From: Leclercia adecarboxylata
Lineage (GTDB): Bacteria > Pseudomonadota > Gammaproteobacteria > Enterobacterales > Enterobacteriaceae
Reading direction: 5' to 3'
Length of the DNA: 64,000 nt
NCBI RefSeq assembly: GCF_023639785.1
Contig: NZ_CP098325.1
Span: 3,410,001 to 3,474,000 of the forward strand
Position 1 is the stretch's first letter, and every line of letters starts with the position of its first letter. The notes under the pieces were generated by a model. The model was not told where the DNA came from and did not search any database. It was given only the letters and a program-made list of their open reading frames with translations. Of this stretch, positions 8,081-17,517 are shown piece by piece. Both the position numbers and the translations under genes were made by a program.

Positions 8081-9658
8081 TTATTCCCACTCGATCGTCG
8101 CCGGTGGCTTACCGCTGATGTCATACACCACGCGGGAGATACCGTTCACTTCGTTGATGATGCGGTTAGACACACGGCCCAGGAAGTCATACGGCAGGTG
8201 CGCCCAGTGGGCGGTCATAAAGTCGATGGTCTCAACCGCACGCAGGGAGACAACCCAGTCGTACTTGCGGCCATCGCCCATTACGCCAACGGAACGCACC
8301 GGCAGGAAGACGGTGAACGCCTGGCTCACTTTGTTGTACAGGTCGGCTTTATGCAGCTCTTCGATGAAGATCGCATCCGCACGACGCAGCAGGTCGCAGT
8401 ACTCTTTCTTTACTTCGCCCAGCACGCGTACGCCCAGACCCGGGCCCGGGAACGGGTGACGGTAGAGCATGTCGTACGGCAGACCCAGCTCCAGACCGAT
8501 CTTACGCACTTCGTCTTTGAACAGCTCGCGCAGCGGCTCAACCAGGCCCATCTTCATCTCTTTCGGCAGGCCGCCCACGTTGTGGTGAGATTTGATGACG
8601 TGTGCTTTACCGGTGGCAGACGCCGCGGACTCGATCACGTCAGGGTAGATGGTGCCCTGCGCCAGCCACTTCACGTCTTCCAGCTTCAGCGCTTCTTCGT
8701 CGAATACTTCTACGAATACGCGGCCGATGATTTTACGTTTTGCTTCCGGATCGTTTTCACCCGCCAGCGCGTCGAGGAAGCGCTGCTCGCCTTCAACGTG
8801 AACGATGTTCAGACCAAAGTGGTCCCCGAACATGTCCATCACCTGCTGGGCTTCGTTGAGGCGCAGCAGGCCGTTGTCCACGAAGACGCAGGTCAGGTTT
8901 TTACCGATAGCGCGGTGCAGCAGCATCGCGGTTACGGAGGAGTCAACGCCGCCGGACAGGCCGAGGATCACTTTATCGTCCCCCACCTGCTGGCGGATGC
9001 GCTCAACGGCGTCGTCGATGATTTTTGCTGGCGTCCACAGGGCTTCACACTGACAAATATCGATGACAAAACGCTCCAGCATGCGCAGGCCCTGACGGGT
9101 ATGGGTCACTTCCGGGTGGAACTGCACGCCATAGAAACGTTTTTCTTCGTTGGCCATGATGGCAAACGGGCAGCTCTCGGTGCTGGCAACGGTCACGAAG
9201 TCGGACGGGATCGCGGTGACTTTGTCGCCGTGGCTCATCCAGACGTCGAGCAGCGCTTTGCCGTCGGCGGTCAGGGAGTCTTCGATACCGCGGATCAGGG
9301 CGCTGTCGGTCTGCACTTCAACCTGCGCGTAGCCGAATTCACGCTCGTTAGAACCTTCAACGTGACCACCCAGCTGCATCGCCATGGTCTGCATGCCGTA
9401 GCAGACGCCGAACACCGGCACGCCGGCTTCGAACACGTACTGCGGCGCGCGCGGGCTGTTGTCTTCGGTGGTGCTTTCCGGGCCGCCGGAAAGGATGATG
9501 CCGCTTGGATTGAACTCGCGAATCTGAGCTTCCGTAACATCCCACGCCCACAGTTCGCAGTAAACGCCCAGCTCACGCACGCGACGTGCCACCAGCTGAG
9601 TATATTGAGAACCGAAATCGAGGATGAGAATGCGATGTTTATGAATGTTTTCCGTCAT
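8081..9658 (-). CDS. guaA: GMP synthase (glutamine-hydrolysing)
   Basis: A 525-residue protein, the same length as E. coli GuaA. It converts XMP to GMP using ATP and glutamine. The N-terminal class I amidotransferase domain carries the nucleophile Cys in VFGVCYGMQ and the HPEVTHT histidine. The ATP-pyrophosphatase domain has the P-loop [11 protein letters not shown]. The C-terminal dimerisation/XMP-binding domain ends in KPPATIEWE. It is the second gene of guaBA, 68 nt after guaB. A strong hairpin lies in that gap. The complementary strand is also almost entirely open, a codon-bias artefact and not a second gene. Confidence 0.98.
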   Translation of the reverse strand: MTENIHKHRILILDFGSQYTQLVARRVRELGVYCELWAWDVTEAQIREFNPSGIILSGGPESTTEDNSPRAPQYVFEAGVPVFGVCYGMQTMAMQLGGHVEGSNEREFGYAQVEVQTDSALIRGIEDSLTADGKALLDVWMSHGDKVTAIPSDFVTVASTESCPFAIMANEEKRFYGVQFHPEVTHTRQGLRMLERFVIDICQCEALWTPAKIIDDAVERIRQQVGDDKVILGLSGGVDSSVTAMLLHRAIGKNLTCVFVDNGLLRLNEAQQVMDMFGDHFGLNIVHVEGEQRFLDALAGENDPEAKRKIIGRVFVEVFDEEALKLEDVKWLAQGTIYPDVIESAASATGKAHVIKSHHNVGGLPKEMKMGLVEPLRELFKDEVRKIGLELGLPYDMLYRHPFPGPGLGVRVLGEVKKEYCDLLRRADAIFIEELHKADLYNKVSQAFTVFLPVRSVGVMGDGRKYDWVVSLRAVETIDFMTAHWAHLPYDFLGRVSNRIINEVNGISRVVYDISGKPPATIEWE

Positions 9659-9689
9659 TGACGCTAATTCCGAGGCAAGTGAAACAAAA

Positions 9690-9717
9690 ACAGAGCGCCC
9701 GGCTTAAAGCCGGGCGC
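9690..9717 (-). promoter_or_regulatory. guaB-guaA intercistronic hairpin
   Basis: A near-perfect palindrome lies at 9695-9717: 11-nt arms GCGCCCGGCTT/AAGCCGGGCGC around a single A. On the transcribed (minus) strand it is followed by a U-rich stretch (TCTGTTTTTGTTT). It looks like a partial terminator or mRNA-processing element that could set the GuaB:GuaA ratio. The structure is seen; the role is inferred. Confidence 0.7.
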
Positions 9718-9726
9718 GGAAATTAA

Positions 9727-11193
9727 TCAGGAGCCCATACGGTAGTTCGGAGACTCTTTGGTGATCGTCACGTCGTGAACGTGGCTTTCCTGGATACCCG
9801 CACCGCTGATACGTACGAATTCCGCTTTAGTACGCAGCAGGTCAATGGTACCACAGCCGGTCAGGCCCATACAGGAACGCAGGCCGCCCATCTGCTGGTG
9901 AATGATCTCTTTCAGGTAGCCTTTATAGGCCACGCGACCTTCGATACCTTCCGGCACCAGTTTGTCAGCGGCGTTATCGGTCTGGAAGTAACGGTCAGAG
10001 GAGCCTTTGGACATCGCGCCCAGGGAGCCCATACCGCGGTAGGATTTGTAAGAACGGCCCTGGAACAGTTCGATTTCGCCCGGAGACTCTTCGGTACCCG
10101 CCAGCATGGAGCCGACCATTACCGCTGCCGCACCGGCTGCGATGGCTTTGGCGATGTCGCCAGAGAAGCGGATACCGCCGTCAGCGATAACCGGAATCCC
10201 GGTCCCTTCCAGCGCTTCAACCGCGTCGGATACGGCGGTGATCTGCGGAACGCCCACGCCGGTCACGATACGGGTAGTACAGATGGAGCCAGGGCCGATG
10301 CCCACTTTCACCGCGCTGCAACCCGCGTCTGCCAGGGCACGTGCGCCCGCGCCGGTCGCCACGTTGCCGCCGATGATCTGCAGGTCAGGATATTTTGCAC
10401 GGGTTTCACGAATACGCTGCAGCACGCCTTCGGAGTGGCCGTGAGAGGAGTCGATCAGCAGGACGTCAACGCCCGCGGCAACCAGCGCGTCGACGCGCTC
10501 TTCGTTACCGGCACCGGCGCCAACCGCCGCGCCGACGCGCAGACGGCCATGCTCGTCTTTACAGGCGTTAGGTTTACGTTCTGCTTTCTGGAAGTCTTTA
10601 ACGGTGATCATGCCGCGCAGGTGGAAGCTGTCGTCCACAACCAGCGCTTTTTCAACGCGTTTTTCGTGCATTTTAGCGAAGACCACGTCGCGGGACTCAC
10701 CTTCACGTACGGTGACCAGACGCTCTTTCGGGGTCATGTAGACGCTGACCGGCTGGTTCAGGTCGGTGACGAAACGGACGTCACGACCGGTAATGATGCC
10801 CACCAGTTCGTTATCGGAGGTCACAACCGGGTAGCCTGCAAAGCCGTTACGCTCGGTCAGGGCTTTCACTTCGTGCAGGGTGGTGGTTGGCAGAACGGTT
10901 TGTGGGTCGGTAACGATGCCAGATTCATGCTTCTTCACGCGGCGAACTTCTTCTGCCTGGCGCTCGATAGACATGTTTTTATGAATAAAGCCAATGCCGC
11001 CTTCCTGAGCCAGGGCGATAGCCAGGCGCGCTTCAGTCACGGTGTCCATTGCCGCGGAGAGCATAGGAATGTTCAGGCGAATGGTTTTAGTTAACTGCGT
11101 GCTGAGGTCGGCAGTATTCGGCAGAACGGTGGAATGAGCGGGAACGAGGAGGACGTCGTCAAACGTCAGTGCTTCTTTAGCGATACGTAGCAT
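9727..11193 (-). CDS. guaB: Inosine-5'-monophosphate dehydrogenase
   Basis: A 488-residue enzyme oxidising IMP to XMP with NAD+, the committed step to GMP. The start at 11193 ([18 protein letters not shown]) matches the E. coli start; a TTG at 11199 would add two residues. After the N-terminal barrel segment come two CBS domains (about residues 93-205). The barrel then resumes with the catalytic Cys loop [11 protein letters not shown], the IMP-binding GGIRFSGD and GSMLAG segments, and the mobile flap [14 protein letters not shown]. It is first in guaBA, divergent to xseA, with a PurR-type operator and -10 element upstream. Confidence 0.98.
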   Translation of the reverse strand: MLRIAKEALTFDDVLLVPAHSTVLPNTADLSTQLTKTIRLNIPMLSAAMDTVTEARLAIALAQEGGIGFIHKNMSIERQAEEVRRVKKHESGIVTDPQTVLPTTTLHEVKALTERNGFAGYPVVTSDNELVGIITGRDVRFVTDLNQPVSVYMTPKERLVTVREGESRDVVFAKMHEKRVEKALVVDDSFHLRGMITVKDFQKAERKPNACKDEHGRLRVGAAVGAGAGNEERVDALVAAGVDVLLIDSSHGHSEGVLQRIRETRAKYPDLQIIGGNVATGAGARALADAGCSAVKVGIGPGSICTTRIVTGVGVPQITAVSDAVEALEGTGIPVIADGGIRFSGDIAKAIAAGAAAVMVGSMLAGTEESPGEIELFQGRSYKSYRGMGSLGAMSKGSSDRYFQTDNAADKLVPEGIEGRVAYKGYLKEIIHQQMGGLRSCMGLTGCGTIDLLRTKAEFVRISGAGIQESHVHDVTITKESPNYRMGS

Positions 11194-11234
11194 GGGCAAT
11201 ATCTCTGACCTGGGTGGTTAAATATTGCCGTGGC

Positions 11235-11263
11235 ATTATACAGAGCGTAACCGATTGCATCTA
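11235..11263 (-). promoter_or_regulatory. guaB promoter with PurR operator
   Basis: On the minus strand, TATAAT (11240-11235) lies 17 bp downstream of TAGATG (11263-11258). Between and overlapping them, at 11261-11246, is GATGCAATCGGTTACG, which resembles the PurR consensus ACGCAAACGTTTGCGT in its core (GCAA-n-CG-n-TT-n-C). E. coli guaB has a PurR operator in the same promoter position. The match and placement are seen; repression by PurR with hypoxanthine/guanine is inferred from E. coli. Confidence 0.8.
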
Positions 11264-11352
11264 CACTTTTTTATAAATAATGCTTGCGATTGCCTCTGAG
11301 CAGGTTACTATCGACTGAATAACTTGCTGATTTAGAATTTGATCCCGCTCAC

Positions 11353-12726
11353 ATGTTATCCTCCCGGTCCCCCTCAATTTTTACCGTCAGCCGCCTTAAT
11401 CAGACGGTCCGTTTGCTGCTTGAGCAGGAAATTGGCCAGGTGTGGATCAGCGGAGAAATCTCCAATTTCACGCAGCCTGCTTCCGGTCACTGGTACTTCA
11501 CCCTGAAAGACAATACTGCACAGGTGCGCTGCGCGATGTTCCGCAACAGTAACCGGCGGGTGACCTTCCGGCCGCAGCACGGACAGCAGGTACTGGTTCG
11601 CGCCAGTATCACCCTGTACGAGCCGCGCGGTGATTATCAGATTATCGTCGAAAGTATGCAGCCGGCGGGTGAAGGACTTCTTCAGCAAAAATACGAGCAG
11701 CTGAAAGCCGCGCTTTCAGCAGAAGGGCTGTTCGATCAGCAATATAAGCAGCCGCTCCCCTCCCCTGCCCACTGCGTGGGGGTCATCACCTCCAAAACCG
11801 GCGCCGCGCTGCATGACATTCTGCACGTGCTGAAACGCCGCGACCCTTCCCTGCCGGTCGTTATCTACCCGACCGCCGTTCAGGGTGATGATGCGCCAGG
11901 GCAGATTGTTCGCGCCATTCAGCTCGCTAACGCCCGTCAGGAGTGTGATGTGCTGATCGTCGGACGTGGCGGCGGATCGCTGGAGGATCTCTGGAGCTTT
12001 AACGACGAACGGGTCGCGCGGGCGATTTTTGCCAGCCGGATCCCGGTGGTGAGCGCCGTCGGCCATGAAACCGACGTCACCATCGCCGATTTTGTCGCCG
12101 ACCTGCGGGCACCCACGCCGTCCGCTGCGGCAGAAATGGTGAGCCGTAACCAGCTGGAACTGCTGCGCCAGATCCAGAACGGCCAGCAGCGCCTCGAGAT
12201 GGCAATGGACTATTTCCTCGCCAACCGCACCCGTCGTTTTACCCAGCTTCACCATCGTCTGCAGCAGCAGCACCCACAGTTGCGCCTGGCCCGTCAGCAG
12301 ACCGTGCTGGAGCGTCTGCGCCAGCGGATGAACCTCGCAGTGGATACCCAGCTCAAGCGCGCGGGGCAGTGCCAGCAGCGCGCCACTCAGCGCCTGAATC
12401 AGCAGAACCCGCAGCCACGCATCTGGCGCGCGCAAACGCGTATTCAGCAGCTGGAATACCGGCTGGCGGAAAATCTGCGCGCGCGCCTCGGCAGTACGCG
12501 TGAGCGCTTTGGTAATGCGGTAACCCACCTCGAAGCCGTCAGCCCGCTTTCAACGCTGGCGCGCGGTTACAGCGTGACCACCGCCACCGACGGTACCGTG
12601 CTGAAGCAGACCAAACAGGTCAAAGCGGGTGATCTGCTCACCACCCGGGTGTCAGACGGCTGGGTAGAAAGCGAAGTGAAAGGCGTGACGCCGGTGAAAA
12701 AAGCGCGGACGCGTAAAAAAGCGTGA
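11353..12726 (+). CDS. xseA: Exodeoxyribonuclease VII large subunit
   Basis: A 457-residue protein (E. coli 456). With XseB it forms exonuclease VII, which degrades single-stranded DNA from both ends. The N-terminal OB-fold (residues ~10-105) is followed by the catalytic domain with the family signatures [61 protein letters not shown], a long coiled-coil region (about 270-390), and the C-terminal ARGYSVTT segment. It is divergent to guaB, as in E. coli. The start is ATG at 11353. The product ends in a lysine-rich tail (KKARTRKKA). Confidence 0.97.
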   Translation: MLSSRSPSIFTVSRLNQTVRLLLEQEIGQVWISGEISNFTQPASGHWYFTLKDNTAQVRCAMFRNSNRRVTFRPQHGQQVLVRASITLYEPRGDYQIIVESMQPAGEGLLQQKYEQLKAALSAEGLFDQQYKQPLPSPAHCVGVITSKTGAALHDILHVLKRRDPSLPVVIYPTAVQGDDAPGQIVRAIQLANARQECDVLIVGRGGGSLEDLWSFNDERVARAIFASRIPVVSAVGHETDVTIADFVADLRAPTPSAAAEMVSRNQLELLRQIQNGQQRLEMAMDYFLANRTRRFTQLHHRLQQQHPQLRLARQQTVLERLRQRMNLAVDTQLKRAGQCQQRATQRLNQQNPQPRIWRAQTRIQQLEYRLAENLRARLGSTRERFGNAVTHLEAVSPLSTLARGYSVTTATDGTVLKQTKQVKAGDLLTTRVSDGWVESEVKGVTPVKKARTRKKA

Positions 12727-12922
12727 TCATGGTTGGCCGTGATGGGGATGGATGAGCGATAAACCGCGCTCTGCGCCAGCAGTACGCCGGATCAAATAAC
12801 ATATCCCTCCCCGCTCATCGCCTTTTACCGGCGCGATTAGTCTGACTTCTCTCCAACCCCGACGTCATCATTTACAATTAGAGTGTTTCTTTTTTCGGCA
12901 TTGCCAGAAACAGGAGAGAAGC

Positions 12923-13942
12923 ATGACCCGAATGCATAGCGTGATCCCGCCCTATATCCTTCGTCGTATTATTGAAAGTGGCTCTGAGCCGCAGCAGCGC
13001 TGCGCCCGCCAGACGCTGACGCATGTACAAACGTTGATGGCCCATATGCCAGGTAAACCCGCCGCGCCGCACGTGAATAAAGCCGGGCAGCTGGAGCGCG
13101 ATATTTATGATGCAAAACAGGCCCAGGAGCTGCCTGGTATTCAGGTGCGTTATGAGGGTCAGCCGTCCAATGGGGATATCGCTGTCGAGGAAGCCTATGA
13201 GTATTTAGGTATTACCCATGAATTTTTCTGGAAAAATTATCATCGCGACTCGCTGGATAATAAAGGGCTGATGCTGACGGGCACCGTGCATTATGGGCGG
13301 GAATATCAGAACGCTTTCTGGAATGGTCAGCAGATGGTATTTGGCGATGGTGACGGCGAGATCTTTAACCGCTTCACCATTGCCATTGACATAGTGGCGC
13401 ATGAACTTAGCCACGGCGTGACCGAAACCGAAGCCGGGCTAATCTACTTTGAACAAGCGGGTGCGCTGAATGAGTCTTTATCTGACGTTTTTGGCTCGCT
13501 GGTGAAGCAGTACCACCTGAAGCAAACGGCCGATAAAGCCGACTGGCTGATTGGTGAAGGGCTGCTGGCTGAAGGGATCAATGGCAAAGGGCTGCGCTCA
13601 ATGTCTGAGCCCGGTACCGCTTATGATGACCCCCTGCTCGGTAAAGATCCGCAGCCCGCGCACATGAAAGACTTTATCAAAACCCGCGAAGATAACGGCG
13701 GCGTGCACCTTAATTCAGGTATTCCTAATCGCGCCTTTTATCTTGCTGCCACGGCCATTGGCGGCAACGCCTGGGAGAAGGCCGGTTATGCATGGTATGA
13801 CACGGTTTGCGACCGACAGCTGGCGCAGGATGCGGATTTTGACGCTTTCGCGAAACTGACGGTTGCCCACGGTGAAAAGCGATCGGGTGGTAACGTCGCA
13901 GCGGCCATTGAGCAAGCCTGGAAACAGGTGGGAGTGTTGTGA
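12923..13942 (+). CDS. Protealysin-like M4 (thermolysin-family) metalloprotease
   Basis: A 339-residue zinc protease. H160-E161-L-S-H164 is the HExxH zinc site, GALNESLSDVFG supplies the third zinc-ligand Glu, and DNGGVHLNSGIPNRAFY is the M4 active-site His region. There is no signal peptide. Instead there is a short propeptide of about 50 residues with PPYILRRIIE, the hallmark of the protealysin group (Serratia type). These proteases are made without a Sec leader and with a short pro-sequence. The ribosome binding site AGGAGAG precedes the ATG. It is followed with zero spacing by an emfourin-type inhibitor gene. It lies between xseA and yfgJ, where E. coli K-12 has nothing. Confidence 0.93.
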   Translation: MTRMHSVIPPYILRRIIESGSEPQQRCARQTLTHVQTLMAHMPGKPAAPHVNKAGQLERDIYDAKQAQELPGIQVRYEGQPSNGDIAVEEAYEYLGITHEFFWKNYHRDSLDNKGLMLTGTVHYGREYQNAFWNGQQMVFGDGDGEIFNRFTIAIDIVAHELSHGVTETEAGLIYFEQAGALNESLSDVFGSLVKQYHLKQTADKADWLIGEGLLAEGINGKGLRSMSEPGTAYDDPLLGKDPQPAHMKDFIKTREDNGGVHLNSGIPNRAFYLAATAIGGNAWEKAGYAWYDTVCDRQLAQDADFDAFAKLTVAHGEKRSGGNVAAAIEQAWKQVGVL

Positions 13943-14293
13943 ATGCAGGTTCCGGAACTGACCGATGACGCGGTCGTCGAGCTGGCGCGTGAGGGTGGCG
14001 TAGCCTATATCCCCCATCTCAGCGGGTTACGGCGAATCGCGCTCTCGACGCTTAACAGCGCGCAGCGCCAGCGCGTGGTGAATATACTGGAGCAGGCTAT
14101 CCCTCGTGGAGAGCCGCCCGGTCAGGCGTCGTCACCCGGTGGCGGCGACCAGCGCTATTTTCGCATCCAGATAATCTGGACCCGGCACAATCAGGCGCAG
14201 TACACCGACATTATCGTGCTGGTTCCCGAACAGGAGGCGCCAGAGTCGCTGGTCGAACTCTGGCAGAAAGGCGAAGGCTGCGTATGCGATTAG
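13943..14293 (+). CDS. Emfourin-family inhibitor of M4 protease (protealysin inhibitor)
   Basis: A 116-residue cytoplasmic protein with no leader. The ATG directly follows the protease stop codon (TGA ATG), so translational coupling is likely. The sequence has the pattern I recall for emfourin (M4in) of Serratia: an LTDDAVVELAREGGVAYIP opening, a GGGDQRYFRIQIIW strand, and a C-terminal IIVLVPEQEAPESLVELW. Emfourin is described as a tight-binding slow inhibitor of protealysin-like proteases, encoded in the same operon. The assignment rests on the gene pairing plus these motifs; no alignment could be run. Its 3' end overlaps the convergent yfgJ by 4 nt. Confidence 0.85.
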   Translation: MQVPELTDDAVVELAREGGVAYIPHLSGLRRIALSTLNSAQRQRVVNILEQAIPRGEPPGQASSPGGGDQRYFRIQIIWTRHNQAQYTDIIVLVPEQEAPESLVELWQKGEGCVCD

Positions 14294-14508
14294 TCCGCCC
14301 TGACGAACTCCACCCGCTTTTTAGAGATCAGGCCGTGGCCGTTCTGGCAGAAATAGTCCACCGCACCGCAGGCTTTTAACACCTCGAGGGGCTTATGGCA
14401 CTCCGGGCAGCGGGCTTCCAGGGCAATATCTTTGTTGCAATTCTCGCAATGCGCCACGCCATTTTCGGGCTCCAGCTCCGTGTTACATTCCGGGCAGATA
14501 ATCGACAT
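14290..14508 (-). CDS. yfgJ: Double zinc-ribbon protein YfgJ
   Basis: A 72-residue protein with two CxxC pairs in the N-terminal half (CPEC, CENC) and further CPEC, a single Cys in KACG, and FCQNGHG. These could form two zinc ribbons. The C-terminal half (PLEVLKACGAVDYFCQNGHGLISKKRVEFV) is almost identical to E. coli YfgJ (71 aa), while the first 30 residues diverge more. Function is unknown. It converges on the emfourin gene. In E. coli it directly neighbours der; here two accessory genes lie between. Confidence 0.92.
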   Translation of the reverse strand: MSIICPECNTELEPENGVAHCENCNKDIALEARCPECHKPLEVLKACGAVDYFCQNGHGLISKKRVEFVRAD

Positions 14509-14560
14509 GATGACTCCTTAGAAGGGTATTCAGTACTCAATCAATTTTACCACGATGGGC

Positions 14561-15595
14561 TCAGTGAGGGCCACGCAGCTGCTGCTGTAATCTCAGGAGG
14601 AGTTCAACCTCTTCCAGACGCCGCTGCGTTGTGCGGCTCACCTCTTGCGGGTCGCGTATAAACAGACTCTGCTCCCCCAGAATCTGTTCCGCCAGACAGT
14701 TGGCGTAAATGGTGCCGCCAAAGCGCCAGCACTGCACCTGTCCGCCGTCGGTAAGCGTCAGCACATCCTCCGCCCCGCGCCGGTCGTGGTTGATGACGCG
14801 ACCGTCCCGCAGATGCAGTCGCAGTCCCTTTTGCCCCCCCGTCGGCCCGGCATATTTGTTCAGCCAGATATCCACCGGCACGCCGCCCATCGTCCCCTGA
14901 AGATGCGCCTCGCCTTCGGCGGTGGTCAGATCGCCTCTGGCGATATCGCGCCCGAGACGATCTTTCGCCGTCACCACCTGTAAGGCAAGCTCGCCGCTGC
15001 CGCCCAGATAACGCACCGTCTCGCGCATCATCGCCAGCACATGCGTACCGATATCCAGGATCACCCCATCCGGGTGACGAAGCGTCCGGGTATCCGGCTC
15101 GCCGGTGGCAAAGTTAAGCGCGATGGGCTCCCCCGCCGTGTTAAACCCGCTTGGCTCCTGCAAAAAGCCCTCGATTCTGACGATATCTGTAAAGGTTTTG
15201 ACCAGCCCCAGACGCACCAGGTTTATGCGCGCCATCCAGTGATCGAGCGCCAGCACCCGGGCGGCAGCTCCCGGCCTCGCCAGCAGCGCTTTCAGTTTTT
15301 CGATCTGGGCTAGCGTGGCGACAATCGGTTTTTCCACCACGATGCGCGGGAGGGTAGACGCCAGCGCCTGCTCAAGCACGGCAAGGTGTTGCAGCGATGC
15401 GGTGGTAATAAAGAGCGTATCGAGGGGGCGGGCAAGAAGGTCGGCAAGGGAGGAACAGCGCGTAATGCCATCAAGCGTTTTTGCGGGCTGGAGATCAAAA
15501 CCCTGACAGTGAAGTGATTCACCAAAAGTACTTCTTAAGGCGGGCAAATAGGCGGTTTCGACTACCGCGCCAAGTCCAACAAACCCAATCTGCAT
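14561..15595 (-). CDS. Gfo/Idh/MocA-family oxidoreductase
   Basis: A 344-residue NAD(P)-binding oxidoreductase. The N-terminal Rossmann fold starts MQIGFVGLGAVVETAYLPAL. The family's EKP signature is present (RIVVEKPIV), and a C-terminal alpha/beta domain contains DIGTHVLAMM, whose His is probably the active-site residue. The start at 15595 is preferred because AGAGG lies 5 nt upstream; an ATG at 15610 adds five residues. It sits 58 nt downstream of the POT transporter gene on the same strand. Substrate is unknown; the family typically acts on sugars, inositols or sugar-like alcohols. Accessory relative to E. coli. Confidence 0.86.
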   Translation of the reverse strand: MQIGFVGLGAVVETAYLPALRSTFGESLHCQGFDLQPAKTLDGITRCSSLADLLARPLDTLFITTASLQHLAVLEQALASTLPRIVVEKPIVATLAQIEKLKALLARPGAAARVLALDHWMARINLVRLGLVKTFTDIVRIEGFLQEPSGFNTAGEPIALNFATGEPDTRTLRHPDGVILDIGTHVLAMMRETVRYLGGSGELALQVVTAKDRLGRDIARGDLTTAEGEAHLQGTMGGVPVDIWLNKYAGPTGGQKGLRLHLRDGRVINHDRRGAEDVLTLTDGGQVQCWRFGGTIYANCLAEQILGEQSLFIRDPQEVSRTTQRRLEEVELLLRLQQQLRGPH

Positions 15596-15653
15596 CTGAA
15601 CCTCTTTCATTGCATTGCCGGAGCGTAACCACGCCCCGGCAATGTCGTCAGAT

Positions 15654-17207
15654 TCAGGCGTTAGTTACGGGTTTCGGCTCACTTTTCGTTTGCGCATTTT
15701 CCAGCATACGACGCACCGGAACAATGAGCACCGTCAGAACGGCAGCACAAATCAGCAGAGCTACAGAGCAGCGCGCGAAGAGATCCGGCAGCATATCCAG
15801 CTGGTCTGCCTTCACGTGGCCGCCAATCAGACCCGCTGCCAGGTTGCCCAGCGCGCTGGCGCAGAACCACAGCCCCATCATCTGGCCGCGCATTCTTTCC
15901 GGGGCCAGCAGGGTCATGGTCGCCAGACCAATCGGGCTCAGGCACAGTTCACCAAGCGTCAGCATCAAAATGCTGCCCACCAGCCAGAACGGGGAAACAC
16001 CGGCGCCACCATTGCTGAGGACGTTCTGCGCCGCCAGCATCATCAGGCCAAAGCCGCCTGCCGCGCACAGAATGCCGATCACGAACTTGGTGATACTGCC
16101 CGGACGAATGTTGTTGCTCGCCAGTTTTGGCCATGCCCAGCTAAAGACCGGTGCAAGCAGAATAATAAACAGGGCGTTAATCGACTGGAACCACACGGCC
16201 GGGATTTCGAAATCGCCGATCATGCGATTAGTGTAGTCATTGGCAAACAGGTTAAACGACGTCGGTTTTTGCTCGAACGCAGACCAGAAGAACGCCGCAG
16301 ACACCAGCAGAATGAAGCAGACCAGCAGTCTGGCGCGCTCTTTACGGTTCAGGCCGGCAAAGACAAACAGCCAGATGAAGTAGAGGGCCACCGAGGCGGC
16401 AATGAAGTAAACCAGCACGCTGGCAACGGCAACGGGGTTGATCACAATCACACCCTGGGCAATCAGGGTGACGATAATCGCCACACCCACCGCCAGCGCC
16501 AGCAGCCAGCCCCCGACACCGTTTTTCTTCACTACCGGGCTGTTCCAGGTAGAGTCGAGCCCCACTTCGCTGTCGTAGCGTTTCATGGCCGGAACGGCAA
16601 ACAGGCGGAAGATGACCAGCGCGACCAGCATCCCGATACCGCCGATACCAAAGCCCCAGTGCCAGCCGTGGGATTTAATCAACCAGCCGGAGATCAGCGG
16701 CGCGATGAATGAGCCCATGTTGATGCCCATATAGAACAGCGAGAAGCCGCCGTCACGGCGGGCATCGCCTTTCTTATACAGCGTGCCGACCATTACCGAG
16801 ATACAGGTTTTGAACAGGCCCGAGCCCAGGACAATAAACATCAGGCCGATAAAGAACAGGTTGTTGCCCATTACCGCAGAAAGCGCAATCGACAGGTGGC
16901 CAAGCGCAATCAGGATCGAACCGTACCAGACCGCTTTCTGCTGTCCGAGCCAGTTATCCGCCAGCCAGCCGCCCGGCAGCGCGGCCAGGTACATGGTGCC
17001 AGCAAAGATACCGACGATAGCGGAGGCATTTTCCCGCGCCAGCCCCATCCCGCCGTCATAGACGGTGGCAGCCATAAACAGGATCAGCAGTGGACGAATG
17101 CCGTAAAACGAGAAGCGCTCCCACATCTCGGTGAAGAACAGCGAGCCAAGTGGATAAGGATGGCCGAAGAATGTTCGGCTTTCGTTTTTATTAACAGAGG
17201 ATTGCAT
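15654..17207 (-). CDS. POT/PTR-family proton-coupled oligopeptide transporter
   Basis: A 517-residue inner-membrane protein with the POT signature EMWERFSFYG (ExxERFxYYG) in the first helix, a GGWLAD motif, and the FSLFYMGINMGS helix typical of PTR2 proteins. About 12-14 hydrophobic segments are present. The start at 17207 (MQSSVNKNESRTFFGHP) has GGGAGA 4 nt upstream; the longer frame to 17246 lacks this. It differs clearly from the E. coli paralogues DtpA-D in the N-terminal region, with an insertion around YDGGMGLARENAS. Probable substrates are di- and tripeptides. It may form an operon with the Gfo/Idh gene. Confidence 0.9.
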   Translation of the reverse strand: MQSSVNKNESRTFFGHPYPLGSLFFTEMWERFSFYGIRPLLILFMAATVYDGGMGLARENASAIVGIFAGTMYLAALPGGWLADNWLGQQKAVWYGSILIALGHLSIALSAVMGNNLFFIGLMFIVLGSGLFKTCISVMVGTLYKKGDARRDGGFSLFYMGINMGSFIAPLISGWLIKSHGWHWGFGIGGIGMLVALVIFRLFAVPAMKRYDSEVGLDSTWNSPVVKKNGVGGWLLALAVGVAIIVTLIAQGVIVINPVAVASVLVYFIAASVALYFIWLFVFAGLNRKERARLLVCFILLVSAAFFWSAFEQKPTSFNLFANDYTNRMIGDFEIPAVWFQSINALFIILLAPVFSWAWPKLASNNIRPGSITKFVIGILCAAGGFGLMMLAAQNVLSNGGAGVSPFWLVGSILMLTLGELCLSPIGLATMTLLAPERMRGQMMGLWFCASALGNLAAGLIGGHVKADQLDMLPDLFARCSVALLICAAVLTVLIVPVRRMLENAQTKSEPKPVTNA

Positions 17208-17470
17208 AATTCTCCCGAGATGATATGTCGTCGTGCTTGTAAGCACCGGAAGTCGGCCACGCAGAGTGTGCTCTGGCGGCTTTTTTACATCCGGCGAAAT
17301 GTTATTTAACCATTTGATAACCTGAGGCTACTTTTGTCCAGCCCCCACCCCACCACCAAAAGATGAAAATTCGACAATCGTCTTATTTCTTAGATTTTAT
17401 GTTGGATAAACGTGAATAGTGATTGACATCACATCAATAATTATTCGTTGCTTTCAGAAGAATTCAGGCA

Positions 17471-17501
17471 TAAAAAAACCCGCGACAGGCGCGGGTTTAT
17501 T
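17471..17501 (-). terminator. Rho-independent terminator of der
   Basis: A perfect 9-bp stem AAACCCGCG/CGCGGGTTT (17476-17484 with 17490-17498) with an ACAGG loop. On the minus strand the T-run follows directly. It lies 17 nt after the der stop. Confidence 0.9.
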
Positions 17502-17517
17502 TGCAGATCGGCAATGA

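Noticed and set aside
7988..9661. 557-codon plus-strand ORF opposite guaA
   Set aside because: It is the antisense image of a codon-biased gene; composition has no domain pattern, and guaA on the other strand is certain.
9775..11094. 439-codon plus-strand ORF opposite guaB
   Set aside because: Antisense shadow with Phe/His/Arg-rich, low-information sequence; no ribosome binding site.
17420..17436. FNR-like TTGAC...ATCAA near the POT promoter
   Set aside because: The spacer between half-sites is 5 nt instead of 4, so it does not fit FNR or CRP.
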